Assembly: GCA_002729525.1 (NCBI GenBank)
Contig: PBYI01000059.1
Coordinates: 1 to 64,000, forward strand
Direction: 5' to 3'
DNA: 64,000 bases
DNA from: Nocardioides sp.
GTDB lineage: Bacteria > Actinomycetota > Actinomycetes > Propionibacteriales > Nocardioidaceae
Under the pieces are notes generated by a model. The model did not search any database. It saw nothing but the letters and a program-made list of their open reading frames with translations, and was not told the origin of the DNA. How positions within the stretch are numbered: position 1 is the first letter of the stretch; every line of letters begins with the position of its first letter. Below are positions 1 through 8,623 of this stretch, in pieces. Made by a program: the position numbers and the translations under genes.

Positions 1-87
1 CGGGCGAGCGAAGCGAGTCCGAGTCGAAACCCAGCGAGCCGACCGGCAACCGCGCCCACCGGCGTGCGGCGCCCTGAGCACAGTCAC

Positions 88-136
88 GGTGGTTTCGACA
101 CCGCCCTCGCCGAGGGCTCGGCCGGGCTCAACCACC
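88..136. repeat. Inverted-repeat element, GGTGGTT...AACCACC type
   Basis: GGTGGTT at 88-94 is answered by AACCACC at 130-136, and an inner hairpin CCCTCG-C-CGAGGG sits at 104-116. Bases 1-40 look like the tail of another such copy (GAGCGAAGCGAG...GAGTCGAAACC). From memory, this style of short intergenic repeat is common in Nocardioides-type genomes. No gene is supported in 1-370 apart from this; composition there is ordinary high-GC. Confidence 0.5.
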
Positions 137-370
137 TCAGGCAGTGATCACCCGCCCCGGACGTCTCGCCGCGCCTCGACACGGCGACAGGGCCAGGGTC
201 AGGGTCGACACCTACTCGACGACCGGCCCGGTTTCGACTCCTGACGTCTCACCGCTCTCTCGGTACGACGACCGGGGTCGGCGGCGGCCGTGCGCCACCT
301 GCGGCGGCCCACAGTCGTCGCACATCCGCACCCGGGCCGGCTCTGCCGACCCGGGTGCACCATCGAGGGG

Positions 371-1978
371 GTGGACGACCCCCTCATCGCCGTGCCCGTG
401 CTGGTCGCCGTGGTCCTCGTGGTCGCCGGCTGCGCCGCCGCGGCGACCCGGCTCCGCGTCGCGGCCCCGGTGCTCCTCGTCGTGGTGGGCGCGCTCGCGG
501 GCCTGGTGCCCGGCGTACCGCTCGTCGAGGTGGAGCCCGACTGGGTGCTCCTCGGAGTCCTCCCGCCGCTGCTGTACTCCGCAGCGGTCGCGATGCCCGC
601 GACGAGCTTCCGCCGCGAGCTCCGCACGATCTCCGGCCTCTCGGTCACCCTCGTGGTCGTCAGCAGCCTGCTCCTCGGTCTCTTCTTCTCCGCGGCGCTC
701 GGCCTCGACCTCGGCTGGGCGGTGGCCCTCGGTGCGATCGTCAGCCCCACCGACGCCGTCGCGACCGCGATCGCGCGGCGGGCCGGCGTACCGGCTCGGG
801 TCCTGACGCTGCTGGAGGGCGAGAGTCTCCTCAACGACGCGACGGCGCTGGTGCTGCTGCGCTCCGCGGTCGCCGGCGCCGGGGCGGCGGTGTCGGTCGG
901 CGCGGTGGCGCTCGACTTCGTGCTCGCGGTGGCGTTCGCCGTCGTCATCGGCGTCGTCGTCGGCCGCACGATGCTCGCGGTGCGGGCACGGGTCGCCGAC
1001 CCGACCGTCACCACCCTGCTGTCGTTCACGGTGCCGTTCCTGGCCGCGCTCCCCGCCGAGGCGGTGGACGCCTCCGGGCTGGTCGCGGCGGTCGTCGCCG
1101 GCCTGGTGACCGGGCACCGCGCGCCCCGGGTGCTGACGCCCCGCGACCGGGTCTCCGACGCGCTGAGCTGGCGCACCGTCGAGCTCGCCCTGGAGGGCGC
1201 GGTCTTCCTGGTGATGGGGCTGCAGCTGGAGGCGCTGGTCGTCGACGTCCGCGCCCAGCACGGCAGCCTCCACCTCGTGCTGGGCGTGGCCGCGGTCGGA
1301 CTCGCGCTCACGGTCGCCGTCCGGGCGGCGTACGTCGTGCTGCTGCTGCGGTCGGCCCGCCGACGGGTCCGGCACAGCGCCGAGCGCAGCGCCTGGCTCG
1401 ACGAGGTCGAGCAGCGGGTCGAGCGGCGGGTGCAGCACCTGCCCGCCGACGGCGACACCCGCGCCGTACGACGGGTGGAGCGGTTCCGCGCGCGGGTGCG
1501 CCAGGCGCGCCACGACCTCGACTACGTCCTCGACGAGCGCCTCGGACCCCGCGAGGGCGTGGTCATCGTGTGGGCCGGCATGCGGGGCGCGATCTCGCTC
1601 GCCGCCGCCCAGACCCTGCCGGCCTCGACGCCGGACCGACCGGTGCTGGTGCTGGTCGCCTTCACCCTCGCCGGCGGCTCGCTGCTCCTCCAGGGACTCA
1701 CCCTCCCGGCGCTCGCCCGCCGCCTGGCACGGCCGGCCACGGCCGACGACCGGGCCTCGCGCACGCGCGCCCGGATGCACGCGCTGCTCGACGAGGTCGC
1801 CGCGCGGGAGGGGCAGGACGCCCCACGGGTGCAGGTCCTCCGCGCGCAGCGCACCGCGCTGCTGGACGCGCTCGAGGAGGGGGCGCTCGACCCGGACGCG
1901 GTCGGCCACGCCCTCGACGTGCTCGACGCCGAGGAGAGCGGGCTGGAGCTGCGCGGCGAGGGCCTGCGGACCTCGTGA
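371..1978 (+). CDS. Na+/H+ antiporter, CPA1 family
   Basis: Predicted cation:proton antiporter of the cytoplasmic membrane, exchanging Na+ (or K+) for H+ in pH and salt homeostasis. About twelve hydrophobic segments fill residues 5-420. The CPA1 hallmarks SPTDAV (about 125-130, the ion-binding Asp) and EGESLLNDA (about 149-157) are present. A hydrophilic, charged region of about 50 residues interrupts the membrane part near residues 335-385, and a cytoplasmic tail rich in Arg and Glu follows. The 535-aa length is normal for bacterial NhaP/YjcE-type proteins. I chose GTG 371 because hydrophobic sequence starts right after it; a longer in-frame start at 290 would add a Pro/His/Arg-rich, non-membrane leader. 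CACCAT at 358-363 could be a leaderless -10. The gene is convergent with the next one. Confidence 0.88.
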   Translation: MDDPLIAVPVLVAVVLVVAGCAAAATRLRVAAPVLLVVVGALAGLVPGVPLVEVEPDWVLLGVLPPLLYSAAVAMPATSFRRELRTISGLSVTLVVVSSLLLGLFFSAALGLDLGWAVALGAIVSPTDAVATAIARRAGVPARVLTLLEGESLLNDATALVLLRSAVAGAGAAVSVGAVALDFVLAVAFAVVIGVVVGRTMLAVRARVADPTVTTLLSFTVPFLAALPAEAVDASGLVAAVVAGLVTGHRAPRVLTPRDRVSDALSWRTVELALEGAVFLVMGLQLEALVVDVRAQHGSLHLVLGVAAVGLALTVAVRAAYVVLLLRSARRRVRHSAERSAWLDEVEQRVERRVQHLPADGDTRAVRRVERFRARVRQARHDLDYVLDERLGPREGVVIVWAGMRGAISLAAAQTLPASTPDRPVLVLVAFTLAGGSLLLQGLTLPALARRLARPATADDRASRTRARMHALLDEVAAREGQDAPRVQVLRAQRTALLDALEEGALDPDAVGHALDVLDAEESGLELRGEGLRTS

Positions 1979-1996
1979 GGCGGGGCGGGTGGTCGG

Positions 1997-2515
1997 CTAC
2001 TCCGAGGTCGCGTCCTCGGTCGGCTCCTCCGTCGGCTCCTCCGTCGGCTCCTCCGTCGGCTCGTCCTCGCTCCCCGGCACCGGCGCGTCGGTGACCCGGG
2101 TGCCGGTGCAGGTCGCGGCCTGCTTGCGCGCCTCGCCGTCGAGGTCCTCGAGCTGGTTGAGCAGCTCGATGATCTCGCCGGGGTTGAACTCCTGCACCGA
2201 GCTGATGCCGCCGCGGATGAGCGACGTCGCCTGCTGGACCGTCTCGGCCGCCTCCAGGCAGCTGTCCGGCACGACCACGGCGGTGCCGTCCTCGGGCGTG
2301 GCCGACGCAGTGGGTGCGGAGGTCTCGTCACCGGCGTCCGAGGTGCCGGGGACCGTCCCGCCACCGGCGAGGCCGAACACCAGGGCGCCCAGACCGAAGC
2401 CCACCAGCAAGGTCAGCGCGGGCAGCGCCACGACCCACCGCGACACCGGTCGCGACGTCTCGTCGTGGCCCCCGCGCCGGTCGTCGCGGGCATGGTCCTC
2501 GTCCTGCGCCGTCAC
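1997..2515 (-). CDS. Single-TM membrane-anchored protein with EEPT repeats
   Basis: I do not recognise a family. The 172-aa product has a charged N-terminus (about 30 residues), one transmembrane helix (about 33-58, rich in Leu, Val and Gly), a Ser/Thr/Gly/Pro linker, and a compact region with two Cys (DSCLEAAE, AATCTG) that probably lies outside the membrane. The C-terminus is a run of EEPT units encoded by four 12-bp repeats (2019-2066). GTG 2515 was chosen because it starts just before a plausible cytoplasmic tail and follows GACTCT by six bases, as in other leaderless genes here. Earlier in-frame codons run over the divergent gene. An extracytoplasmic role is inferred only from topology. 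Confidence 0.6.
   Translation of the reverse strand: MTAQDEDHARDDRRGGHDETSRPVSRWVVALPALTLLVGFGLGALVFGLAGGGTVPGTSDAGDETSAPTASATPEDGTAVVVPDSCLEAAETVQQATSLIRGGISSVQEFNPGEIIELLNQLEDLDGEARKQAATCTGTRVTDAPVPGSEDEPTEEPTEEPTEEPTEDATSE
2019..2066. repeat. 12-bp coding tandem repeat, four units
   Basis: GTCGGCTCCTCC occurs three times in a row, followed by a fourth unit with one change (CTCGTCC). On the minus strand it encodes the acidic EEPT repeats at the C-terminus of the membrane-anchored protein. Repeat number may vary between strains by slippage. Confidence 0.8.
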
Positions 2516-2589
2516 GGCAGGAGAGTCAACCGCGAGACCGTGGTCGCCACCACGTCGCTCGGGGTGAGGAGCGGATCGCGCGACCGCAC

Positions 2590-2595
2590 TAGGTT
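2590..2595 (+). promoter_or_regulatory. Leaderless -10 (TAGGTT)
   Basis: TAGGTT ends eight bases before ATG 2604, with no Shine-Dalgarno sequence between them. It matches the -10/start spacing seen at many genes of the window. Confidence 0.5.
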
Positions 2596-2603
2596 CGGCC
2601 GCG

Positions 2604-3209
2604 ATGTTCGCCTCCGTCCGCACCGCCGACGAGTCCACCGTGCGTGTGCTCGACGGCGCCGTCCTGGCCTGGGTCGTGCTGTGGTTCGTCGTCGCCGGGC
2701 TGCTGTCGTGGACGGTGTGGGGCCTCGCCGACCTCGGCGACAGCGTCACCCAGTCGGGCGGCGCCCTGGAGACCGCGGGCCGCGCGCTGGCCGACCTCGG
2801 CGGCGTACCCGTCATCGGCGAGCGGCCGGCCGAGCTCGGCCGGGAGACCGTCGAGACCGGTCAGGACCTGGTCGGCCGCGGCCAGGAGGTCAAGGGCGAG
2901 ATGCGGCGCCTGTCGGTGCTGCTCGGGCTCGCGGTGGCGTTCATGCCGACCACCCCGGTCGTCGGGCTCTTCCTCCCGCTGCGCGCGGCCCGGCGACGCG
3001 AGAAGGTGCGCCTCGCCCGGTCGCTGCGCGACCACGCCGGCCCCGGCCTGGACCGCTACCTCGCCGAGCGCGCCACCCGGAACCTGCCGTACGACGTCGT
3101 GGCGCGCGTCGAGCCGGACCCCTGGGACGCCCTCGAGGAGGGTCGCACCCGCGGGCTCGCCGACGCGGAGCTGGCCCGACTCGGCCTGCGTCGACCGTCC
3201 GGCACGTGA
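2604..3209 (+). CDS. Two-TM membrane protein coupled to MMPL transporter
   Basis: A 201-aa membrane protein of no family I recognise. One hydrophobic helix is at about residues 17-42 and another at about 104-127. Between them lies a helical, mostly polar segment (TQSGG...ETVETGQDLV), probably outside the cell. The C-terminal part (about 130-201) is basic then acidic and probably cytoplasmic. Its TGA overlaps the GTG of the MMPL transporter (GTGA at 3206-3209), so the two are likely translated together, and this protein may be an accessory subunit of that transporter. ATG 2604 follows a leaderless -10. Confidence 0.7.
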   Translation: MFASVRTADESTVRVLDGAVLAWVVLWFVVAGLLSWTVWGLADLGDSVTQSGGALETAGRALADLGGVPVIGERPAELGRETVETGQDLVGRGQEVKGEMRRLSVLLGLAVAFMPTTPVVGLFLPLRAARRREKVRLARSLRDHAGPGLDRYLAERATRNLPYDVVARVEPDPWDALEEGRTRGLADAELARLGLRRPSGT

Positions 3210-5482
3210 GCCACGGCGAGGGCGGCCGGGTCGCCCGCACCACCGCCCGGCTGCTGGTGCGGCTGCGCTGGTGGGTGCTGGCGTTCTGGGCGGGCGCGGT
3301 GCTGCTCTCCCTCGTCGTCTTCCCGGCGCTCTCCTCGTCCCACGGCTCCAGCGACCTCAGCGGGCTGGTGCCCGACGACACCCCCGCGGTCGCCACCGAG
3401 CTGCGCGACGCGGAGGTGTTCGGCTTCCCGCTCAGCGGCCGCACCGCCGTGGTCCAGCGCGATGCCGCCGGCCTCAGCGTCTACGACCAGGGCCGTACGG
3501 CGGTCGCCGCGGCCGCGGTGACCCGCAAGGAGCAGAAGGGGCTCGGCCACGTCGAGGGCGCGCTGCCGCTCAGCAACGCGCTCGGCGTCTTCCCGGGGTC
3601 CCGCGAGAACGGCACCACCTCGATCACCTACCTGCTGTTCCGGCCCGACGTGTCCTTCGGCGTGCAGACCCGCGAGGCCCGTCGGTACGCCGACCGGTTC
3701 TTCGGCGAGCGCGACGCGGTCGTCGGCGTGTCCGGCTCGGTGCCGGCCCGCGACGCGCAGGGCGACCTGATCCGCGACGCGCTGCCCACGGTCGAGCTGC
3801 TGACGCTGCTGGCGATCGTGCTGATCGTCGGCGTCGCCCTCCGGTCGGTCGTGGCGCCGGTCGTGGCGGTGGCCAGCGCCGGAGTGGCGTACGTGATGAC
3901 CCTGCGGCTGTCCGGGGCGTTCACCGCGCTCGTCGGGGTGTCCAGCCCGTCGGAGCTCGAGCCCGTCGTGGTCGCGCTGCTGCTGGGCGTGGTGACCGAC
4001 TACGTCGTCTTCTACCTCACCGCGATGCGGGCCGAGCTGCGCCGCGGCCGCCCCCGGCTGGAGGCCGCGGAGATCGCCTCGACCCGGTTCGGGCCGATCG
4101 TGCTGGTCGCCGGGCTCGCGGTCGCCGCCGGCACCGGCGCCCTGCTCGTCGCGGAGTCCCTGTTCTTCCGGGCGCTCGGCCCGGCCCTGGTCTTCACCGT
4201 CGTCGTCGGCCTGGTCGTCGCGGTCACGCTGGTCCCCGCCCTGATGGCCGTCCTGGGTCGCTGGTGCTTCTGGCCGTCGCACCCCCGACCGAGCGAGGAG
4301 TCCGACGACGAGCTCGCCGACCTCTTCGCACCGCACCGGGCCCCACTCCTGGAGCAGCTCATGCGGCGACTGACGTCGAGCCGGGCGAAGGCGGCGCAGA
4401 TGGTCGGCGCGTGCGTGTGCGCGCTGGCGGTGATGGCCTTCCCGCTCCAGGGCCTCGGGCTGGGCGTCTCCTTCGTCGGCTCGCTCCCGCAGACCAGCGG
4501 CGTCAAGCAGGCCGCCGACGCGGCACGCGACGGCTTCGCCCCCGGCATCCTCTCCCCCACGACACTGCTGCTGGAGGGCAGCGACCTGGACCGTCAGCGG
4601 CTCGGCCTGGTCCGGCTCGGGTCGCTGCTCGAGGAGCAGCCCGGAGTCGCCGGCGTGCTCGGCCCGGGCGACGTGGTGCCGCGGATCAGCCGCAACGTGC
4701 TCGTGCGGGCCGACGGCACCGCCGCCCGCTACCTCGTGGTGCTCGACGACGAGGCCCTCGGCGCCGCCGCGATCTCGACGATCGACGCGCTCCAGGAGCG
4801 CCTCGACGCCCTCGTAGCGGAGGCCGGCCTCGTGGTCACCTCCGCCGGCCTGGCCGGCGACACCGCCACGGCGGCGTACATCGTCGACCAGACATCCGGC
4901 GACCTGGTGCGCATCGCGATCGCGGCGCTCGCGGCCAACCTGCTGATGCTCGTGATGTTCCTGCGCGCCGTCGTCGCCGCGCTCTACCTGCTCGTCGGCA
5001 GCGTGCTCTCGCTGGGCGCGGCGCTCGGCACCACGATGCTCGTCTTCGGCAACCTCGACCCCGGCGCCGGCCTGACGTTCTACGTGCCGTTCGCGGCCGC
5101 CGTGCTGCTGCTCGCCTTCGGCTCCGACTACAACATCTTCGCCGTCGGCAGCGTGTGGGACGCCGCCCGCACCCGTCCGCTGCGCGAGGCGATCGTGACG
5201 GCGATGCCCGAGACCGTCCGGGCGATCTTCGTCGCCGGGCTCGCGCTCGCCGCCAGCTTCGGCCTGCTCGCCGTCGTGCCGCTGGTGCCGTTCCGCCAGC
5301 TCGCGCTGGCCATGGCGGTCGGGATCATGGTCGACGTCGTGCTGGTGCGCTCCCTGCTGCTGCCCGCCCTGCTCACCCTCGTCGGACCGGTGAGCGCCTG
5401 GCCCGGCAAGCACCTGCGGGCCGAGCGGGCGGAACGGGCCGAGCGCCGCGAGCGCCCCCGCCGTACGCCGGAGCGCGGCTGA
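3206..5482 (+). CDS. MMPL family RND transporter
   Basis: A 758-aa predicted inner-membrane exporter of the MMPL branch of the RND superfamily, driven by the proton gradient. One TM helix (about 22-42) is followed by an extracellular porter-like domain (about 45-195), then a TM bundle, and this half is repeated. The signature GxxxDYxxF occurs in both halves: GVVTDYVVF from residue 261 and AFGSDYNIF around 637-645, each with the Asp-Tyr pair that carries protons in MmpL3. The substrate cannot be read from sequence; relatives move lipids, siderophores or drugs. The C-terminal tail is Arg/Glu-rich. The GTG start overlaps the stop of the upstream membrane gene by four bases. Confidence 0.92.
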   Translation: MSHGEGGRVARTTARLLVRLRWWVLAFWAGAVLLSLVVFPALSSSHGSSDLSGLVPDDTPAVATELRDAEVFGFPLSGRTAVVQRDAAGLSVYDQGRTAVAAAAVTRKEQKGLGHVEGALPLSNALGVFPGSRENGTTSITYLLFRPDVSFGVQTREARRYADRFFGERDAVVGVSGSVPARDAQGDLIRDALPTVELLTLLAIVLIVGVALRSVVAPVVAVASAGVAYVMTLRLSGAFTALVGVSSPSELEPVVVALLLGVVTDYVVFYLTAMRAELRRGRPRLEAAEIASTRFGPIVLVAGLAVAAGTGALLVAESLFFRALGPALVFTVVVGLVVAVTLVPALMAVLGRWCFWPSHPRPSEESDDELADLFAPHRAPLLEQLMRRLTSSRAKAAQMVGACVCALAVMAFPLQGLGLGVSFVGSLPQTSGVKQAADAARDGFAPGILSPTTLLLEGSDLDRQRLGLVRLGSLLEEQPGVAGVLGPGDVVPRISRNVLVRADGTAARYLVVLDDEALGAAAISTIDALQERLDALVAEAGLVVTSAGLAGDTATAAYIVDQTSGDLVRIAIAALAANLLMLVMFLRAVVAALYLLVGSVLSLGAALGTTMLVFGNLDPGAGLTFYVPFAAAVLLLAFGSDYNIFAVGSVWDAARTRPLREAIVTAMPETVRAIFVAGLALAASFGLLAVVPLVPFRQLALAMAVGIMVDVVLVRSLLLPALLTLVGPVSAWPGKHLRAERAERAERRERPRRTPERG

Positions 5483-5489
5483 CGGCAGC

Positions 5490-6572
5490 ATGAGGCCCAT
5501 GACGTCCCTCGCCGACCCGCTCGTCCTCGACCACGGCCCGGCCTGGCCCAACCGGTTCGCGCTCGCGCCGCTGACCAACACCCAGAGCCACGCCGACGGC
5601 ACCTGCTCCGACGAGGAGCAGGAGTGGCTGGTGGCCCGCGGGCGCGGCGGCTTCGGCCTGGTGATGACGTGCGCGGCGTACGTCTCGACGCCCGGGCAGG
5701 CCTGGGCCGGACAGCTCGGGATCGCCCGCGAGGAGCACGAGCCCGGCCTCACCCGGCTCGCCGAGGCGCTGCGTGCGACCGGCACCCGCTCGTCGGTCCA
5801 GCTCCACCACGGTGGGCGGCGCTCGGACCCGGCCGTGTCCGGCGTACCCAACCAGTGCCCGTGGGACGAGCCGAGCAAGCAGGCGGTCGCGATGACCACC
5901 GCCGAGGTCGAGCAGATGGTCTCCGACTTCGTCGCGGCGGCCGTCCGCGCGGAGCGCTGCGGCTTCGACGGGGTCGAGCTGCACGGCGCGCACGGCTACC
6001 TGCTCGCGCAGTTCCTCGACGCCCGCAACAACCAGCGCACCGATGCCTACGGCGGCTCGCTGGAGGCCCGTCGCCGCCCGATCGACGAGGTCGTCGCGGG
6101 CATCCGGGCCGCCACCGGCCCCGACTTCCAGCTCGGCATCCGGCTCACCCTCGAGGGCAACGGCATCCCGCTCGACGACGGCCTCGCGGTCGCCGGTCAC
6201 CTGCTCGGCTCCGGCGAGCTCGACTACGTCGACGCCTCGCTCTGGGACGTGTTCGCCTCCCCGCGGCACACCGACGACGAGACCCCGCTCATCGACCTGG
6301 TCGCCGCGCTGCCCCGGGGCACCACCCGGCTCGGCGTCGCCGGGCTGGTGCGCTCGACCGCCGACGCGCAGTGGTGCCTGGACCACGGCGCCGACGTGGT
6401 GTCGGTCGGGAAGGGCGCGATCTGGCACCACGACTTCGCCACGCGCGCGCTGGCCGACGCGGCCTTCACCGTGCGCCCGCACCCGGTCACCGACGACGAC
6501 CTGCTCGCCGAGGCCGTCAGCCCGCGCTTCGTGGACTACCTCAAGGGCACCTTCCCCGACGTCGTGGCCTGA
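5490..6572 (+). CDS. NADH:flavin oxidoreductase, Old Yellow Enzyme family
   Basis: A predicted FMN-dependent ene-reductase that transfers hydride from NAD(P)H to alpha,beta-unsaturated compounds. The 360-aa TIM barrel carries the family signature HGAHGYL (165-171), QFLDARNNQRTD and YGGS (to about 190), and VQLHHGGR upstream. The C-terminal phosphate-binding strand appears as GADVVSVGKGAI. Length fits the family. The start could be ATG 5490 or ATG 5499, the second having GAGG just before it. It lies only 7 bp after the MMPL gene and may be read through from it. The physiological substrate is unknown. Confidence 0.9.
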   Translation: MRPMTSLADPLVLDHGPAWPNRFALAPLTNTQSHADGTCSDEEQEWLVARGRGGFGLVMTCAAYVSTPGQAWAGQLGIAREEHEPGLTRLAEALRATGTRSSVQLHHGGRRSDPAVSGVPNQCPWDEPSKQAVAMTTAEVEQMVSDFVAAAVRAERCGFDGVELHGAHGYLLAQFLDARNNQRTDAYGGSLEARRRPIDEVVAGIRAATGPDFQLGIRLTLEGNGIPLDDGLAVAGHLLGSGELDYVDASLWDVFASPRHTDDETPLIDLVAALPRGTTRLGVAGLVRSTADAQWCLDHGADVVSVGKGAIWHHDFATRALADAAFTVRPHPVTDDDLLAEAVSPRFVDYLKGTFPDVVA

Positions 6573-6610
6573 GCCACCGAGCCGTCGAGCCCCTCCTCCG
6601 GGGCGGGGCG

Positions 6611-6628
6611 GACCGCTGGGGCGGTCCG
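6611..6628 (+). terminator. Hairpin after OYE gene
   Basis: GGACCGC-TGGG-GCGGTCC forms a 7-bp stem with a 4-base loop, 39 nt after the OYE stop and just before the riboswitch. There is no U-tract, which is usual for hairpin terminators in high-GC actinobacteria. Confidence 0.5.
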
Positions 6629-6640
6629 CTACTGTCGCGC

Positions 6641-6744
6641 TCTGGAGGGGAGTATCCCCATCACGCGCACCTCGTCAGCACGTCGCCCGCCGTCGGGCGT
6701 CCGGGGCGCGCGGCCGCCGCCAGCGGCGGGAGAGACCTCCGGTC
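6641..6744 (+). promoter_or_regulatory. yybP-ykoY family (Mn2+) riboswitch
   Basis: The conserved core of the manganese-sensing yybP-ykoY aptamer is visible. P1 pairs CTGGAGG (6643-6649) with CCTCCGG (6736-6742). The conserved loop GGGGAGTA lies at 6648-6655 and is followed by its pairing strand TCCCC. The second docking loop contains CGTCAGCACG (6674-6683). The invariant GAGAGACC sits at 6730-6737, closing onto P1. The ORF 33 nt downstream is a TerC-family membrane gene, the usual partner of this riboswitch. With an SD at 6767-6770 close to the P1 region, control is more likely translational than by a terminator, but the expression platform is not clear. Confidence 0.88.
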
Positions 6745-6776
6745 CCTGACCGACCCCTCCCGCATCGGAGCCTGCC

Positions 6777-7994
6777 GTGACCGTCCCCTTCTGGGCCTGG
6801 GCCGCCACCATCGCCGTCATCGTCGCGATGTTCTTCTACGACTTCTTCTTCCACACCCGCAAGGCGCACGTGCCGACGCTGAAGGAGGCGTCGATCTGGT
6901 CGGCGCTCTACGTCGGCATCGCCGTCGCCTTCGGCCTCGTCGTGCTGTGGTTCGGCGGCGGCCAGATGGGCGGCGAGTACTTCGCCGGCTACCTGACGGA
7001 GAAGGCGCTCAGCGTCGACAACCTCTTCGTCTTCCTCATCATCATGGGCTCGTTCAAGGTGCCCCGCGAGGACCAGCAGAAGGTGCTGCTGTTCGGCATC
7101 GCGTTCGCGCTCATCGCCCGTACCGGCTTCATCGCCGTCGGCGCCGCACTCATCAGCGCCTTCGCGTGGATCTTCTACCTCTTCGGCGCGATCCTGCTCT
7201 ACACCGCCTACAGCCTCGTCAAGGGCGAGATGAGCGACGGCGACCCTCACGAGGAGGACAACGTGATGGTGCGGCTGGCCCGCCGCTTCATCCGCACCTC
7301 CCCGGACTTCGACGGCGACAAGCTCACCACCGTCGTCGACGGCAAGAAGATGCTGACCCCGATGCTGCTGGTGATGGTGGCCATCGGCGGCACCGACATC
7401 CTCTTCGCGCTCGACTCGATCCCCGCGATCTTCGGCCTGACCCAGAACACCTTCATCGTGTTCACCGCGACGGCGTTCTCGCTGCTCGGCCTGCGCCAGC
7501 TGTTCTTCCTCATCGAGGGGCTGCTCGAGCGCCTGGTCTTCCTGTCCTACGGCCTGTCGGCGATTCTCGCCTTCATCGGCGTCAAGCTCGTGCTGCACGC
7601 CCTGCACGAGAACAACCTGCCCTTCATCAACGGCGGCGAGCACCTCGACTCGGTCCCGGAGGTCGGCGTCGAGCTGTCGCTGGCCGTCATCGTGCTCGCG
7701 CTGGGCATCACCGTCGTGGCGTCGCTGTACAGCAAGAAGGGCAAGGCCAAGCCCGCCGTCGGCAACGCCCGCCGCCACGTCGACAACTACCTCGACCTCG
7801 GCTACACCGCCGACCTCTCCGAGCGCGAGCGGGTGTACGCCGCCCTGGTCGCGGAGGGCGAGCAGATCAAGGCCCTCGGCCCGAAGTACCACGCCGCCAT
7901 CCAGGACGAGACCGAGCTGATGGACAAGATCGCCGAGGCGAAGCGGCAGCACGAGGAGGCCACCGGCAGCGGGGCCGCCGACCCGCGACCGTGA
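6777..7994 (+). CDS. TerC family integral membrane protein, probable Mn2+ exporter
   Basis: A 405-aa polytopic membrane protein of the TerC/Alx family. Members studied in Escherichia coli and Bacillus export Mn2+ or assist metal loading of exported proteins. Conserved acidic motifs within membrane helices are intact: SVDNLF (79-84) and LDSIPA (212-217). About eight or nine TM helices are followed by a soluble, helical C-terminal tail of about 80 residues (KKGKAKP onward). GTG 6777 is preceded by GGAG at 6767-6770. The Mn2+ riboswitch upstream supports a manganese-efflux role induced by excess Mn2+. Its stop overlaps the start of the M15 peptidase. Confidence 0.92.
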   Translation: MTVPFWAWAATIAVIVAMFFYDFFFHTRKAHVPTLKEASIWSALYVGIAVAFGLVVLWFGGGQMGGEYFAGYLTEKALSVDNLFVFLIIMGSFKVPREDQQKVLLFGIAFALIARTGFIAVGAALISAFAWIFYLFGAILLYTAYSLVKGEMSDGDPHEEDNVMVRLARRFIRTSPDFDGDKLTTVVDGKKMLTPMLLVMVAIGGTDILFALDSIPAIFGLTQNTFIVFTATAFSLLGLRQLFFLIEGLLERLVFLSYGLSAILAFIGVKLVLHALHENNLPFINGGEHLDSVPEVGVELSLAVIVLALGITVVASLYSKKGKAKPAVGNARRHVDNYLDLGYTADLSERERVYAALVAEGEQIKALGPKYHAAIQDETELMDKIAEAKRQHEEATGSGAADPRP

Positions 7995-8572
7995 CCGGCG
8001 TACGACGCCTGACGCCCGCCGAGCGGGAGGCGATGACCGGGGTGTCCTGGCACCCCGGCTGCCCGGTCGCGCTCGACGACCTGCGGCTGCTGACCCTGCC
8101 GCACCGCACCTTCGACGGCGGCACCGCGACCGGGGTGCTCGTGAGCCACCACGAGGTCGCCGACACCCTCGTGACGGTGTTCGCCCGGCTGCACGAGATC
8201 GGCTACCCGGTCCGACTGATGGAGCCCGTCGACGTCTACGGCGGTGACGACCACGCCTCCATCGAGGCCGACAACACGTCGTGCTTCAACGGCCGTCCCG
8301 AGGAGGGCTCCGAGCGCTGGTCGCAGCACGCCCTCGGCTGGGCGGTCGACCTCAACCCGCTGGAGAACCCGTACGTCTACGCCGACGGCACCACCACGCA
8401 CCCGCGCTCGGAGCACTACCTCGACCGGTCCGTACGCCGGCACCCCGCGGTGCTGCTCGACGGCGACCCGGCGGTCGCGGCCTTCGAGGATGCCGGGTGG
8501 CACTGGGGCGGTCGGTGGGAAGGCCCGGTCAAGGACCACCAGCACTTCTCGCGGCACCCGCTGGGCTCGTGA
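7991..8572 (+). CDS. M15 family peptidase (D,D-carboxypeptidase-like)
   Basis: A 193-aa protein with the zinc-site layout of VanY/VanX-like M15 peptidases: SQHALGWAVD (111-120, giving the His and Asp ligands) and a C-terminal KDHQHF with His 183 and His 185. The substrate is probably a peptidoglycan D-Ala-containing peptide. I see no signal peptide or membrane anchor from the GTG start, which is odd for a wall enzyme; it may act inside on muropeptides or leave by another route. The GTG overlaps the terC stop (GTGA), so it should be co-translated with TerC and hence fall under the Mn2+ riboswitch. Confidence 0.8.
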   Translation: MTGVRRLTPAEREAMTGVSWHPGCPVALDDLRLLTLPHRTFDGGTATGVLVSHHEVADTLVTVFARLHEIGYPVRLMEPVDVYGGDDHASIEADNTSCFNGRPEEGSERWSQHALGWAVDLNPLENPYVYADGTTTHPRSEHYLDRSVRRHPAVLLDGDPAVAAFEDAGWHWGGRWEGPVKDHQHFSRHPLGS

Positions 8573-8623
8573 CCCCTCTCCCCTCCCTCTTCCTCGGGGT
8601 CTGCCGCCCCGGCGCCACGCGGC

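Noticed and set aside
212..1909. Long open frame antisense to the Na+/H+ antiporter
   Set aside because: The product is Arg/Gly/His/Gln-rich without motifs; open antisense frames are expected at this GC content, and the plus strand carries clear family motifs.
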